Assembly: GCA_958296235.1 (NCBI GenBank)
Contig: OY282457.1
Coordinates: forward strand, 885,769-949,768
Length of the DNA stretch: 64,000 nucleotides
Source of the DNA: an uncultured Candidatus Binatia bacterium
Lineage (GTDB): Bacteria; Desulfobacterota; Binatia; Bin18
Direction of reading: 5' to 3'
Part shown: piece after piece, positions 1 to 8,864 of the stretch
How the letters are laid out: every line of letters begins with the position of its first letter
Position numbering within the stretch: position 1 is the stretch's first letter
Position numbers and translations under genes: made by a program
The notes under the pieces: model-generated
The model's database searches: none
Told to the model about the DNA's origin: nothing
What the model saw: the letters and a program-made list of their open reading frames with translations, nothing else

Positions 1-1
1 T

Positions 2-1291
2 GAGTGGGTTTATATAAAGGATATTGCCCAATACGAAGGGCAAGAGGTCGAACTGCGAGGCTGGTTGTATAATAAGCGCTCCAGCGGGAAGCTGCACTTT
101 CTTCAGGTGCGCGACGGCACCGGCACGCTCCAGTGTGTGGTGTTCAAGGGCGACGTCTCAGCCGAAACCTTTGCCTTGGGCCAGGACCTCACCCAGGAAT
201 CGTCCGTTGTGGTCCAGGGTACGGTCCGGGCGGATACGCGCTCGCCGATTGGATTTGAACTTGGCGTGAGCGCCTTACACCTCACCCAGCAGGCCCACGC
301 CTACCCGATTAGCCCCAAAGAACACGGGGTTGCCTTTCTGCTCGACCACCGCCACCTGTGGCTGCGCTCCTCACGCCAGCAGGCTCTCCTGCGTGTTCGC
401 AGTGAAGTCATCAAAGCGTGTCGAGACTACTTCGATACGCGGGGCTTTACCCTGCTCGATGCCCCGATCTTCACCCCTGCCGCCTGTGAAGGCACAACCA
501 CCCTCTTTCCAGTCGACTATTTCGATGACACCGTCTATCTCACCCAGAGTGGGCAGCTCTATATGGAAGCCGGCGCTATGGCGTTCGGCAAAGTCTACTG
601 CTGCGGTCCGACTTTTCGTGCCGAGAAGTCCAAGACGCGACGCCATCTGACTGAATTTTGGATGATTGAGCCCGAAGTGGCCTACTGCGACTTGGATGGC
701 GATATGGACCTGGCCGAAGATTTTCTGGAGACCGTTGTCCAGCGCGTCCTGACCAACCGGCAGGCAGAACTCCAGACGCTTGAGCGTGATATCACCAAAC
801 TCGCTCAGGTCAGGAAGCCGTTTCCGCGTATCAGCTACGGCGAAGCTATCGAACGCCTGCAATCCACGGGCGTTGACATTCAGTGGGGAGACGACTTTGG
901 CGGTGATGACGAGACCATTTTATCCGAACAATTTGACCGGCCGGTTATAGTGCATCGCTATCCGATAGCGAACAAAGCCTTTTATATGAAGACCGACCCG
1001 CAGCATACGACAGTTGCCTTATGTATGGACGTCTTAGCGCCAGAAGGCTATGGCGAGATCATCGGAGGCGGCCAGCGTGAGGACGACCTGCCCGTCTTAC
1101 AAGGAAAACTGGAGGCGCACGACCTGTCCGAAGAAGCCTTCTCTTGGTATCTGGACCTGAGGCGCTACGGCTCCGTTCCCCATGCCGGTTTCGGCATGGG
1201 TATTGAGCGCATGGTCACCTGGCTGTGCGGCCTGCATCACGTTCGAGAATCAATTCCATTTCCCAGAATGCTGGAGCGGGTGACACCCTAA
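2..1291 (+). CDS. asnS: Asparagine--tRNA ligase, 5' end cut by window
   Basis: Class II aminoacyl-tRNA synthetase that charges tRNA-Asn in the cytoplasm. The frame is open from base 2, and the residues before the first possible internal start ([19 protein letters not shown]) are the usual beginning of the AsnS OB-fold anticodon-binding domain, so the true start lies before the window. The class II catalytic core follows: motif 2 around [20 protein letters not shown] and motif 3 near the C-terminus ([16 protein letters not shown]). The [11 protein letters not shown]-type motif 2 and the overall AsnS pattern favour asparaginyl over aspartyl specificity. It converges on the lpxC fusion gene, with 4 bp between the two stop codons. 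The identification is firm; only the N-terminus is missing. Confidence 0.95.
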   Translation, partial: EWVYIKDIAQYEGQEVELRGWLYNKRSSGKLHFLQVRDGTGTLQCVVFKGDVSAETFALGQDLTQESSVVVQGTVRADTRSPIGFELGVSALHLTQQAHAYPISPKEHGVAFLLDHRHLWLRSSRQQALLRVRSEVIKACRDYFDTRGFTLLDAPIFTPAACEGTTTLFPVDYFDDTVYLTQSGQLYMEAGAMAFGKVYCCGPTFRAEKSKTRRHLTEFWMIEPEVAYCDLDGDMDLAEDFLETVVQRVLTNRQAELQTLERDITKLAQVRKPFPRISYGEAIERLQSTGVDIQWGDDFGGDDETILSEQFDRPVIVHRYPIANKAFYMKTDPQHTTVALCMDVLAPEGYGEIIGGGQREDDLPVLQGKLEAHDLSEEAFSWYLDLRRYGSVPHAGFGMGIERMVTWLCGLHHVRESIPFPRMLERVTP

Positions 1292-1295
1292 CGGG

Positions 1296-2597
1296 TTACT
1301 GGAGAGCCGAGGCGGTTTTTGGCGCCGGCGCGTGTGGAGCCTGCTCTTCGCGGATTGCCCGCAGCAGCGCGATATTGTCGCCATGTCCCGTCCGGTAGGC
1401 AGTCACCTTGCCGCGGATAGGTTGGCCTAACAGGTAGAGATCGCCAAGCAGATCAAGAATCTTGTGGCGGACAAGCTCATCCTCAAAGCGGAGGGGCGGA
1501 TTGAGGATCCCGTGCTCACCAATCACGAGGCAATTATTCAGCCGACCGCCGTTGGCAAGACCCATCTCTTCAAGTGCCTCAATCTCCTTGAGAAAGCCGA
1601 AGGTCCGCGCCGGCGCAATAGTCTCACGATAACTGTCAGCATCGCGCTGGACGTAGTGGAACTCCTGTCTCCCAACTGGCTCTGGATATTCCAGGCAGTA
1701 GTCGATCTCAAGCTGCTCCGAGGGTTCAATGCGGAGGAATTTCCCCGCGCTGTGGTCGCCGACCTGATAGGTCCGGTCTACGCTCAGGGCCTCCACCTCT
1801 TCGTCTTGTTCAACACTGCCGGCACTGTCGAGCAATTGACAGAATTCCAGCGCCGACCCGTCGAGAATAGGGACCTCCCCCTGCATTTTAATCAGCAGGT
1901 TGGTGATGCCATATCCGTGCAGAGCCGAGAGCAGATGTTCAACCGTTTTCACCCCCGCCCCCTCCCGATACAGGCTGGTTGCATAACCGGTCGATTGGAC
2001 ATACTCGACGGTTGCCGGAATCATCATGTCCGAGGACAAGGGACCGAACACAATACCGCTCCCCGGCGATAAGGGATGTAAAATAATCCCAGTACGCACC
2101 CCCGAGTGGAGCCCCCGGCCATGCACGACAACACTCTGGCGAATGGTCCGAGCCGGGATTTTTCGCGGCGCGTGCCCAGCCGGGATGTCCGCGTCAGCCG
2201 CGGCGGCGATCTGGGCGGCAGTGGCGTGGCGTGGCTCTTTTCCCAGGGCGCGCTGGACCGAACGGAGTAAGGTGTCCAGCGAGAAGGGCTTTTCGAGGAA
2301 ATCCACCGCGCCGAGTTGTGTGGCGCGAACGGCCGTTTCGATCGTGCCATGACCGGAAATCACAATAACCGGCAATTCGGGGTCCCGGGCCTGGAGCTGT
2401 TCGAGGAGAGCAATCCCATCCACATGTGGCATCCAGATGTCGAGAAGCACTAGGCGCGGATGCCACTTGGCGACTAAGTCGAGAACCTCTTCACCTGAGT
2501 CCGCCTCAAGCGTACGGAATCCTTCATCTTGAAAAATGCCGCGCAACATCGTCCGGATTTTCTCTTCGTCGTCCACAATTAAGATAGGCTCTTCCAT
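1296..2597 (-). CDS. lpxC: Receiver domain-LpxC fusion (UDP-3-O-acyl-N-acetylglucosamine deacetylase)
   Basis: A 433-residue single reading frame. Residues 1-121 are a CheY-like receiver domain with all key residues: acidic pair D9/D10, phospho-acceptor D53 (LLDIWMP), S81 and K103 (LEKPF). A linker of about 28 residues, rich in Ala, leads into a complete LpxC domain (about 150-420). That domain keeps E220/H221 (KTVEHLLSALHG), H378 and D382 (RHKILDLLGD) and H405 (TGHGDN), which match the zinc ligands and catalytic residues known for LpxC. LpxC does the first committed step of lipid A synthesis at the inner face of the inner membrane. LpxC normally stands alone at about 300 residues. The gene lies 18 bp downstream of an NtrY-like kinase and is probably cotranscribed. 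The receiver is of NtrX type, but LpxC replaces the AAA+ and DNA-binding output domains. That the kinase controls deacetylase activity is inference. Confidence 0.93.
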   Translation of the reverse strand: MEEPILIVDDEEKIRTMLRGIFQDEGFRTLEADSGEEVLDLVAKWHPRLVLLDIWMPHVDGIALLEQLQARDPELPVIVISGHGTIETAVRATQLGAVDFLEKPFSLDTLLRSVQRALGKEPRHATAAQIAAAADADIPAGHAPRKIPARTIRQSVVVHGRGLHSGVRTGIILHPLSPGSGIVFGPLSSDMMIPATVEYVQSTGYATSLYREGAGVKTVEHLLSALHGYGITNLLIKMQGEVPILDGSALEFCQLLDSAGSVEQDEEVEALSVDRTYQVGDHSAGKFLRIEPSEQLEIDYCLEYPEPVGRQEFHYVQRDADSYRETIAPARTFGFLKEIEALEEMGLANGGRLNNCLVIGEHGILNPPLRFEDELVRHKILDLLGDLYLLGQPIRGKVTAYRTGHGDNIALLRAIREEQAPHAPAPKTASALQ

Positions 2598-2615
2598 TGA
2601 CGTCCCTCCCCTGCC

Positions 2616-4901
2616 TCAGGCTGCGTTTTCAATTGACGCAGCCGAGGGCTTCCCACGCCGCATATCTGTCTGACGCGCACTTCCGCGCACAGGCATCTCA
2701 ATAATGAACCGGCTGCCCCGTGGCGTATTGTCCCGCACGCGGATAAATGCCTGGTGATCAGCCACCACAGTGGCAACAATGGCCAGCCCGAGTCCGGTTC
2801 CATCCTTTTTGGTTGAAAAATACGGCTCAAACAAGCGCTCCTTGATGTCAGACGGAATCCCACAGCCATTATCAGCGACTTCGATGCAGGCAATGCTAAG
2901 CCGGCGCAAATAGCGAATCGTAACTTCGATACGTCCCTGAGTCCCATCCGTCCCTGCTCGGCAGGCGACAACGGCATTGTCTAACAGATTGCGCAGAACA
3001 CGGCGCATCCCCTCACGGTCCAGCTCGAACAACGGCAGTGAGCGATCCGGCGCGAAGGCAATATCCAGATCGCGGTAGGCTTCGGCGATCAGGACAAGCG
3101 TCTCCTGTGCCAACGCATTCAGGTCATGCAGGTTATGCTTTCCCGTCGGCAGACGCGCAAACGTAGAAAATTCGTTGACGAGTTTTTTAATCGCATCGAC
3201 TTCATGCGCGATGCTCTGCACACACTCGTCAAACACCTCGCTCCCGTCCGTAATCTGGGGACCAAACCGGCGCTGGAGGCGCTGGGCCGCAAGCTGAATC
3301 GGTGTCAGCGGATTTTTAATTTCATGCGCAATCCGACGGGCGACCTCACGCCACGCTTCCATCCGTTCAACTTGGACGATCTGCGTCACATCCTCAAAAA
3401 AGCATAACACCCCGAGGGCATGATCGCGGTCGTCAGGCAGAGAGGTGCCGGTTATCAGGAGGGAGTGGACATGCCCATCGCGGTCCAAACGGAGCTGGCC
3501 CTGCTGTTCCTGACTGGCGGCGTCGCCGTTGTCGTGTTGCACCAGAAGGAGGTCATGAACGATGCGCTGCACGGCTTGGAACTCGCTTGCGGAGAAAACA
3601 TCCCGATAGTCCTGCCCAATGACGCTGGCGGCGTGCAGACGCAGCAGCTGCTCCGCCGCCCGGTTCAGGGTAGAGAGCCGACCGGCCCGATTAAACGAGA
3701 CGACGCCGGCGTTGATATTCCCGAGCAGAATCTCCATATAGCGACGCCGGGCCTCAAGTTCCTGGTGACTCTGCTGGAGGTCGACGGTCATCCGATTGAA
3801 GGCGGAAACGAGCGTTCCGATTTCATCCTCCCCTTCTCCCTCAATCCGGTGCGCCCAGTGGCCCTGAGCAACCTCCCGCGTCGCGGCCGATAATTGCTGG
3901 AGGGGAACAGTAATTTTTTTCGCCAGATAGACACCGACCCAGATCGCCGAGAAGATGACGACGAGGGTGACCAGGAACATCGTGATCACATAATTGTTTT
4001 TGATTGGCTGCTTCAAGATTCTGAGCTGGCGATATTCACCCAACGCCTCGACCACCTGCAATCCTTGTCTGCCGATATCCACAGGAACCTGAGCGCCGGC
4101 CACCACAACACCAGCGAGGTGTTCTCCTATGATGACGGGAACCCCTCCGTACACCAACTCGGCCTGCTCCAGCGTCACGATTTGCTGGACCTCTTCGAGC
4201 TCAGACCGGACTTGTTCCAAGAGAGCCTCGCTGAGTTGGGGAGCCGTCAACGCCCCGCTCGTCTCCGGCGCATGGGCCACAAGGGTGAGCGCAGCGGAGT
4301 ACACGACGAGCTGGGTCAGCCCACGTTCGCGCCGCTCGTTGTTCATGCGGGCCTGCAAGCGCTCGTAGTGCGTCGGCTCAAGGAGTTCCTGGGAGATAAT
4401 CGTCCGGGCGATTGCCCGCGCGTGGGTGAGGGTCTCATCCGTAAGACGGGCATAGACCCCATCAACGACCTCAAGCGCGCTGCTCAACGAGCGCTCAACA
4501 CGTAAGGCGAACCAATTCTCGATCGACTGCGTCATAAAGCCGACCCCGATAAAGAACAGGAGTACTGCCGGGAAAAGGGAAATGCCTAAAAAAGCGAGGA
4601 CGAGTCGAGAGCGGAGGTGCGCGCCGGGCAGCTTTCGACGGCGCTCGTAAAACAGCTTCAGCAGGTTCCGCCCAACCAGGAAAACGAGCAAAACAAGCAG
4701 AATGATATTGAGATTGATCAGCAGAATAAAAGTAAGGTTGCCGATCAGGCTGTCGCTGTCGCTGAGCTGTGGCGAGCGGCTCTGGAGAAAGGCGAATAAA
4801 AAGACACCTAGCCCCGCGGCGAGGATGACCAACCCCTCCCAGAACAGGCGGCGTTTGTGCTCCTCCGAGCGATTGTCGTGGACCGAGGCTTCCATACTCA
4901 C
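2616..4901 (-). CDS. NtrY-like membrane sensor histidine kinase
   Basis: A 761-residue inner-membrane kinase. Hydrophobic segments lie near residues 20-40, 58-78 and 98-124, followed by an extracytoplasmic sensor region to about 303, then a fourth membrane segment at about 304-326. A HAMP domain (about 327-380), a PAS-like domain (about 385-505), HisKA with the phospho-acceptor H526 (ARRIAHEIKNPLTPIQLAAQ), and HATPase_c with N638/N642, DNGCG (677-681) and GTGLG (701-705) complete it. This is the NtrY/NtrY-like architecture. The start is a GTG with GGAG 8 bases upstream; an ATG two codons later is also possible. Its normal partner would be an NtrX-type sigma-54 activator, but here the adjacent gene is a receiver fused to LpxC. 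It is the natural phosphodonor candidate for that fusion; the signal sensed is unknown. Confidence 0.9.
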   Translation of the reverse strand: MSMEASVHDNRSEEHKRRLFWEGLVILAAGLGVFLFAFLQSRSPQLSDSDSLIGNLTFILLINLNIILLVLLVFLVGRNLLKLFYERRRKLPGAHLRSRLVLAFLGISLFPAVLLFFIGVGFMTQSIENWFALRVERSLSSALEVVDGVYARLTDETLTHARAIARTIISQELLEPTHYERLQARMNNERRERGLTQLVVYSAALTLVAHAPETSGALTAPQLSEALLEQVRSELEEVQQIVTLEQAELVYGGVPVIIGEHLAGVVVAGAQVPVDIGRQGLQVVEALGEYRQLRILKQPIKNNYVITMFLVTLVVIFSAIWVGVYLAKKITVPLQQLSAATREVAQGHWAHRIEGEGEDEIGTLVSAFNRMTVDLQQSHQELEARRRYMEILLGNINAGVVSFNRAGRLSTLNRAAEQLLRLHAASVIGQDYRDVFSASEFQAVQRIVHDLLLVQHDNGDAASQEQQGQLRLDRDGHVHSLLITGTSLPDDRDHALGVLCFFEDVTQIVQVERMEAWREVARRIAHEIKNPLTPIQLAAQRLQRRFGPQITDGSEVFDECVQSIAHEVDAIKKLVNEFSTFARLPTGKHNLHDLNALAQETLVLIAEAYRDLDIAFAPDRSLPLFELDREGMRRVLRNLLDNAVVACRAGTDGTQGRIEVTIRYLRRLSIACIEVADNGCGIPSDIKERLFEPYFSTKKDGTGLGLAIVATVVADHQAFIRVRDNTPRGSRFIIEMPVRGSARQTDMRRGKPSAASIENAA

Positions 4902-4985
4902 TCGTCCGCTCCTATCAGCAGCAAAGACACCGGGGATATACCACCATCATCAACGTTCCACCATCATCCATTTTGGCCGTTCTCG

Positions 4986-6098
4986 TCAGAACAAATCGCC
5001 CTGCTCTTTTTTCCGAGGCTGGTCAATCTGCAAATGCTGGTACGCCTTGAGGGTGGCCACCCGTCCCCGCGGCGTGCGCTGCAAAAACCCTTCTTGCAAG
5101 AGATACGGCTCATATACGTCTTCAATGGTGTTCTTCTCTTCGCCAAGGGCTGCCGCTATGGTCTCGACACCGACCGGCCCACCGTTGAATTTCTCGATAA
5201 TCGTGCGCAGAATCGCCAGGTCCATTTTATCAAATCCGGCCGCATCCACTTCAACCAGCGTCAGGGCGACATGCGCCACTTCTTGCGTCACCACCGGCTC
5301 TTTCTTCACTTGGGCATAGTCCCGTACCCGTCGGAGTAAACGATTGGCAATCCGCGGCGTTCCCCGTGAGCGACGCGCGATTTCCGCGGTTCCACCCGCA
5401 TCGGTCTCAACCTCCAGAATTGAGGCCGACCGACGAATGATCTGTTCCAACTCGGACACCTGGTAAAAATCCAGTCGAAACGTTGACCCAAAACGATCGC
5501 GCAGCGGTGAGGTTAACAGCCCGGCGCGGGTAGTGGCACCGACTAAAGTGAAGTGCTTGAGTGGCAACTTTACCGTGCGCGCTGAAGGGCCCTGGCCGAC
5601 GACGAGGTCAAGTTCAAAGTCCTCCATTGCCGGATACAGAAATTCCTCAACCACGTGATTGAGTCGATGGATCTCGTCAATGAAGAGCACATCCCCTTCT
5701 TCCAGGTTGGTCAGAATAGCGGCCAGGTCGCCGGGCCGTTCAACCACCGGGCCGGTGGTGGCCCGAATCGTTCCATCCATTTCCCGCGCAATAATATGCG
5801 CCAGGGATGTTTTTCCCAATCCGGGCGGCCCACAGAAGAGCAGATGGTCAAGAACATCAGCCCGCTGTTTGGCGGCTTCAATCGCGATCGCCAGATTCTG
5901 TTTTGTCCCTTCCTGTCCAATGTATTCTTCAAGGCTGCGCGGGCGGAGCGAACCCTCGACACGTGGCTCGTCAGGCCAGGCAGCGTCACCGTCCGACAGA
6001 GCATCCAACGACGACGCTTGGGGATTCAGCACGTCGCGCCCCGGACTAGCCGGATTGTCGGGCGTCTCTTTTGGCCCGTCTCTCGCGGCGCGGCTCAT
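4986..6098 (-). CDS. ruvB: Holliday junction branch migration ATPase RuvB
   Basis: AAA+ motor that drives branch migration of Holliday junctions together with RuvA. Walker A is GPPGLGKT (residues 90-97), Walker [10 protein letters not shown] (136-144), and the sensor region GATTRAG and the C-terminal winged helix are present. At 370 residues it is slightly longer than usual because of an N-terminal extension of about 45 residues, rich in Pro, Asp and Ser, before the conserved [12 protein letters not shown]. The ATG overlaps the ruvA stop by 4 bases, which supports this start and translational coupling in a yebC-ruvC-ruvA-ruvB operon. Confidence 0.96.
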   Translation of the reverse strand: MSRAARDGPKETPDNPASPGRDVLNPQASSLDALSDGDAAWPDEPRVEGSLRPRSLEEYIGQEGTKQNLAIAIEAAKQRADVLDHLLFCGPPGLGKTSLAHIIAREMDGTIRATTGPVVERPGDLAAILTNLEEGDVLFIDEIHRLNHVVEEFLYPAMEDFELDLVVGQGPSARTVKLPLKHFTLVGATTRAGLLTSPLRDRFGSTFRLDFYQVSELEQIIRRSASILEVETDAGGTAEIARRSRGTPRIANRLLRRVRDYAQVKKEPVVTQEVAHVALTLVEVDAAGFDKMDLAILRTIIEKFNGGPVGVETIAAALGEEKNTIEDVYEPYLLQEGFLQRTPRGRVATLKAYQHLQIDQPRKKEQGDLF

Positions 6099-6682
6099 GT
6101 GCTGAGCCTCCGTAACGATTCTCGGATCACGTCGGCAATAGCCGTGTGCCCATCCCGGACAACCGCGCGCACCGTCTTCTCGGCTTGCGCCTGCCGATAG
6201 CCCAGATTCACCAGAGCAGAGGTCGCTTCAGTCGAGAGTGGACTGGGCATTGCCGCTGGCAGGCCATTCTCCTGTTCACTCGCGCCGACTTTCTCCTGGA
6301 GTTCGACAACCAGACGTTCAGCCGTCTTTTTTCCAACACCCGGAGTCGCAACCAGGCGAGTCACGTCGCGCGCATGAAGCGCGCTCTCAAGCTCATTCAC
6401 TGGAATGCCCGACAGGATATTCAGGGCCAGGCGCGGGCCAATGCCACTCACGCTACGCAGCAGCAGAAAATAGGTTTTTTCCTTTTCTTCCAGAAAGCCG
6501 AACAACTGGAGAGCGTCTTCTCGCGCATGCGTATGGATGAGCAAACTGACCCGTTCCCCTACTCCCGGTAGATGATAGAAGGTTTGCAACGACACCAACA
6601 CCTGATAGCCGACTCCGCCAACGTCGACAATGAGCTGCTCAGGGGTCTTTTCGTGAAGCACTCCGTGGAGGCGCGCAATCAT
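6095..6682 (-). CDS. ruvA: Holliday junction-binding protein RuvA
   Basis: A 195-residue Holliday-junction-binding subunit. An N-terminal OB-fold ([17 protein letters not shown]) is followed by two helix-hairpin-helix motifs ([16 protein letters not shown] and [17 protein letters not shown]) and a C-terminal three-helix domain that contacts RuvB ([20 protein letters not shown]). Length and domain order are normal for the family. It lies 21 bp downstream of ruvC and overlaps ruvB by 4 bases, so the three are almost certainly cotranscribed. Confidence 0.96.
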   Translation of the reverse strand: MIARLHGVLHEKTPEQLIVDVGGVGYQVLVSLQTFYHLPGVGERVSLLIHTHAREDALQLFGFLEEKEKTYFLLLRSVSGIGPRLALNILSGIPVNELESALHARDVTRLVATPGVGKKTAERLVVELQEKVGASEQENGLPAAMPSPLSTEATSALVNLGYRQAQAEKTVRAVVRDGHTAIADVIRESLRRLST

Positions 6683-6703
6683 AATCTGTTGCCGTGCGAG
6701 CTG

Positions 6704-7321
6704 TTACCGATGCTTTTTCTGATCTGCTGCAAGCATCTGAGCGACCGTCTGTTCAGTAAAGACGTCGCGCAAAGAGCGAGCCTTCCTGCCCCCAGACCGC
6801 CGCGGCGGAGCGCCGACCTGGCGGAGCATATCGGGCATACGGGCGGCGCTGCAGTAACAAATGGCTGCCGCGAGCGCATCCGTTGCATCCTGGCTTGACG
6901 GAAAGACCCCGGCTTCTCCGTCTGGATGGCGCAGTTGGGAAAAAACCGCTTTTTGGACCTGCATTTTTCCTGCCCGGCCATACCCGGCCACCGCCGTTTT
7001 GATTTCCGTCGGATTATACTCGGCAATCCGCAGACCGGCTTGGGCGGCGGCCAGAAGCACCACACCCCGCGCCTCGCCGAGGCGCAGAGCGCTCTGGACG
7101 TTATGCGCCACAAAGGCTTTTTCAAGACTCAAGACGTGGGGAGTCCAGCGGTCAATCACCACAACAAGTTCTGCGTAGATGAGACGCAGGCGTTCAGGCA
7201 GGGAGCGGAAGCCTTTGACGGAGACGACATCGCCGGCACAAAAGGTCAACGTCCGGCGCGTCTTCTCAATGACACCCCAGCCGGTCCGCAGGGTGCCAGG
7301 GTCTATCCCCAACACACGCAA
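6704..7321 (-). CDS. ruvC: Crossover junction endodeoxyribonuclease RuvC
   Basis: Resolves Holliday junctions by paired nicking, acting after RuvAB. The RNase H-like fold carries the expected acidic residues: D7 (MRVLGIDPGT), E67 (LSLEKAF) and D145/D148 (SQDATDAL). At 205 residues it is slightly longer than typical, with a basic C-terminal tail (RRSGGRKARSLRDVF). It lies 41 bp downstream of the yebC gene and just upstream of ruvA, the common yebC-ruvCAB order. Confidence 0.95.
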   Translation of the reverse strand: MRVLGIDPGTLRTGWGVIEKTRRTLTFCAGDVVSVKGFRSLPERLRLIYAELVVVIDRWTPHVLSLEKAFVAHNVQSALRLGEARGVVLLAAAQAGLRIAEYNPTEIKTAVAGYGRAGKMQVQKAVFSQLRHPDGEAGVFPSSQDATDALAAAICYCSAARMPDMLRQVGAPPRRSGGRKARSLRDVFTEQTVAQMLAADQKKHR

Positions 7322-7362
7322 TGGAGCCTGGGCGTTGCGAGAGTCGATGCTTTCCCCCTTCC

Positions 7363-8115
7363 TCAGGCCGCACTGAGCCGTTCCATCTCCTCTTCAGCAA
7401 TTTCTACATTAGCGGAAACGGTTTGCACATCGTCGAGTTCCTGGAGTGCGTCGAGCAGACGTAAGGTTTGTTCGGCCTCCTTGCCGGAGAGACTGACCGT
7501 GTTTTGGGGCACCATTGTCGCCTCAACCGATACCGTCCCGATATCGGCGTTTTCGAGCGCCTGCCGCACGTCTTCGAGACCGGCAGGCGCTGTCACAATC
7601 TCAAACATATCATCGCCCGTTGTGACATCTTCCGCTCCGGCGTCAAGGGCGATTTCCATAATTTGATCTTCCTCAGCCTGATCTTTTTCTATGGTAATAA
7701 TACCCTTGTGGGTGAACATCCACGCAACGGAATTGGGCTGGCCTAAACTCCCACCATTTTTGGTGAACAGATGGCGCACTTCAGAAACCGTTCGCTTTTT
7801 ATTGTCCGTCAGCGTCTGGAGCAGAATGGCCGCCCCGCCTGGCGCATGCCCCTCGTAGGTCACCTCTTCATAGCTGACGCCCTCAAGCTCTCCGGCGCCT
7901 TTTTTCACCGCCCGGTCTATCGTATCTCCCGGCATACTGGCCGCTTTTGCCGTGGCGATGGCCGTGCGTAAGCGGGGGTTTGCGGCCGGGTCGCTCCCAC
8001 CCATCCGGGCCGCAATCGAGAGGTCTTTAATCAATTTTGTGAACATCTTGCCCCGACGGGCATCCTTGACCGCCTTCTTATGCTTAATTGTGCTCCATTT
8101 GGAATGGCCGGACAT
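7363..8115 (-). CDS. yebC: YebC/PmpR family regulator or translation factor
   Basis: A 250-residue YebC/PmpR protein. The family signature at the N-terminus (MSGHSKWSTIKHKKAVKDAR) is intact and the three-domain length is normal. Members have been described as DNA-binding transcription regulators and, for some, as factors that help ribosomes through difficult sequences; which role applies cannot be read from the sequence. The start follows a purine-rich stretch (GGAGG) and heads the yebC-ruvC-ruvA-ruvB cluster. Confidence 0.94.
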   Translation of the reverse strand: MSGHSKWSTIKHKKAVKDARRGKMFTKLIKDLSIAARMGGSDPAANPRLRTAIATAKAASMPGDTIDRAVKKGAGELEGVSYEEVTYEGHAPGGAAILLQTLTDNKKRTVSEVRHLFTKNGGSLGQPNSVAWMFTHKGIITIEKDQAEEDQIMEIALDAGAEDVTTGDDMFEIVTAPAGLEDVRQALENADIGTVSVEATMVPQNTVSLSGKEAEQTLRLLDALQELDDVQTVSANVEIAEEEMERLSAA

Positions 8116-8351
8116 GACCGCCTCCTCCCGGCGTAAGACTTATGGGTAGGGGTAACATATTTCCGGGGGCGAGTAAACGCGCGAACACCCTGTTAGCGTA
8201 TCCGCCCTGATACAGTAAGGCCCCGCAATAATTGGACTTTCAGCTTTTCTCATTACAGCCGGATGCCATGCGGGGAGTGGCCGGGGACAAAAAAACACGC
8301 TACACCCGAACCTCGCCGATACGCGCTTCCCGTGGGGAAAGGACATTCCGA

Positions 8352-8837
8352 GTGCGACTCATTACCATTCTTGCTCATACCGGTGTGGTCACCGGACTCG
8401 CCGGCTTATTTTTCGGTGGCCTCGCCTGGCTGTATCATTCTCCGTTTGGGGCAGTCATGGTTCTCGGCAGCCTCGCGCTTCTGTTCGTCAGTGGCCTGCT
8501 GGGCTGGTATTACGGTTTTAGTCCCATGTGGCGGCCGGCTGGGTGGGAAGAGCAGGTCGCCCACGACGCTCAGCATTATGTGGTGTCAACGCAGCGCTAC
8601 CCCCCCTATCTCGTTCGCCAGGCAAAGAAGCAGGGAGGCATGCAGTTTGGAACCGCGGTGTATGCCGTGCACGCAGCAGACCAGGAAGTTGCCGAGGAAG
8701 CCCAGGCCGTATACGGGCTGCAATGGCGGGAGCGCCAAGAGGCGCAGGAGGGGCATCAGTGGGTCGTACACGTTTTGCGACAGGGTCGCCTATCCGAACT
8801 GGAGGGTTTTCGGCCGGTGTCAGAGGACATGATATAA
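8352..8837 (+). CDS. Small two-helix membrane protein of unknown function
   Basis: About 161 residues from the GTG at 8352, preceded by GGGGAAAGGA. Two adjacent hydrophobic helices lie near the N-terminus (VVTGLAGLFFGGLAWLY and VMVLGSLALLFVSGLLGWYY), then a soluble tail of about 100 residues rich in Gln, Glu and Ala that includes a Tyr/Val-rich stretch. The frame extends upstream to 8232, but that extension is basic and lacks a ribosome binding site, so the shorter form is preferred. It stands alone, divergent from yebC and convergent with the D-aminoacylase gene. No family is recognised. Confidence 0.6.
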   Translation: MRLITILAHTGVVTGLAGLFFGGLAWLYHSPFGAVMVLGSLALLFVSGLLGWYYGFSPMWRPAGWEEQVAHDAQHYVVSTQRYPPYLVRQAKKQGGMQFGTAVYAVHAADQEVAEEAQAVYGLQWRERQEAQEGHQWVVHVLRQGRLSELEGFRPVSEDMI

Positions 8838-8864
8838 AGACACTCCGGTTCTCCACTTTCGTTT

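Noticed and set aside
1464-2072. A plus-strand frame opposite the lpxC domain
   Set aside because: Shadow of the LpxC coding strand; no domain and no ribosome binding site.
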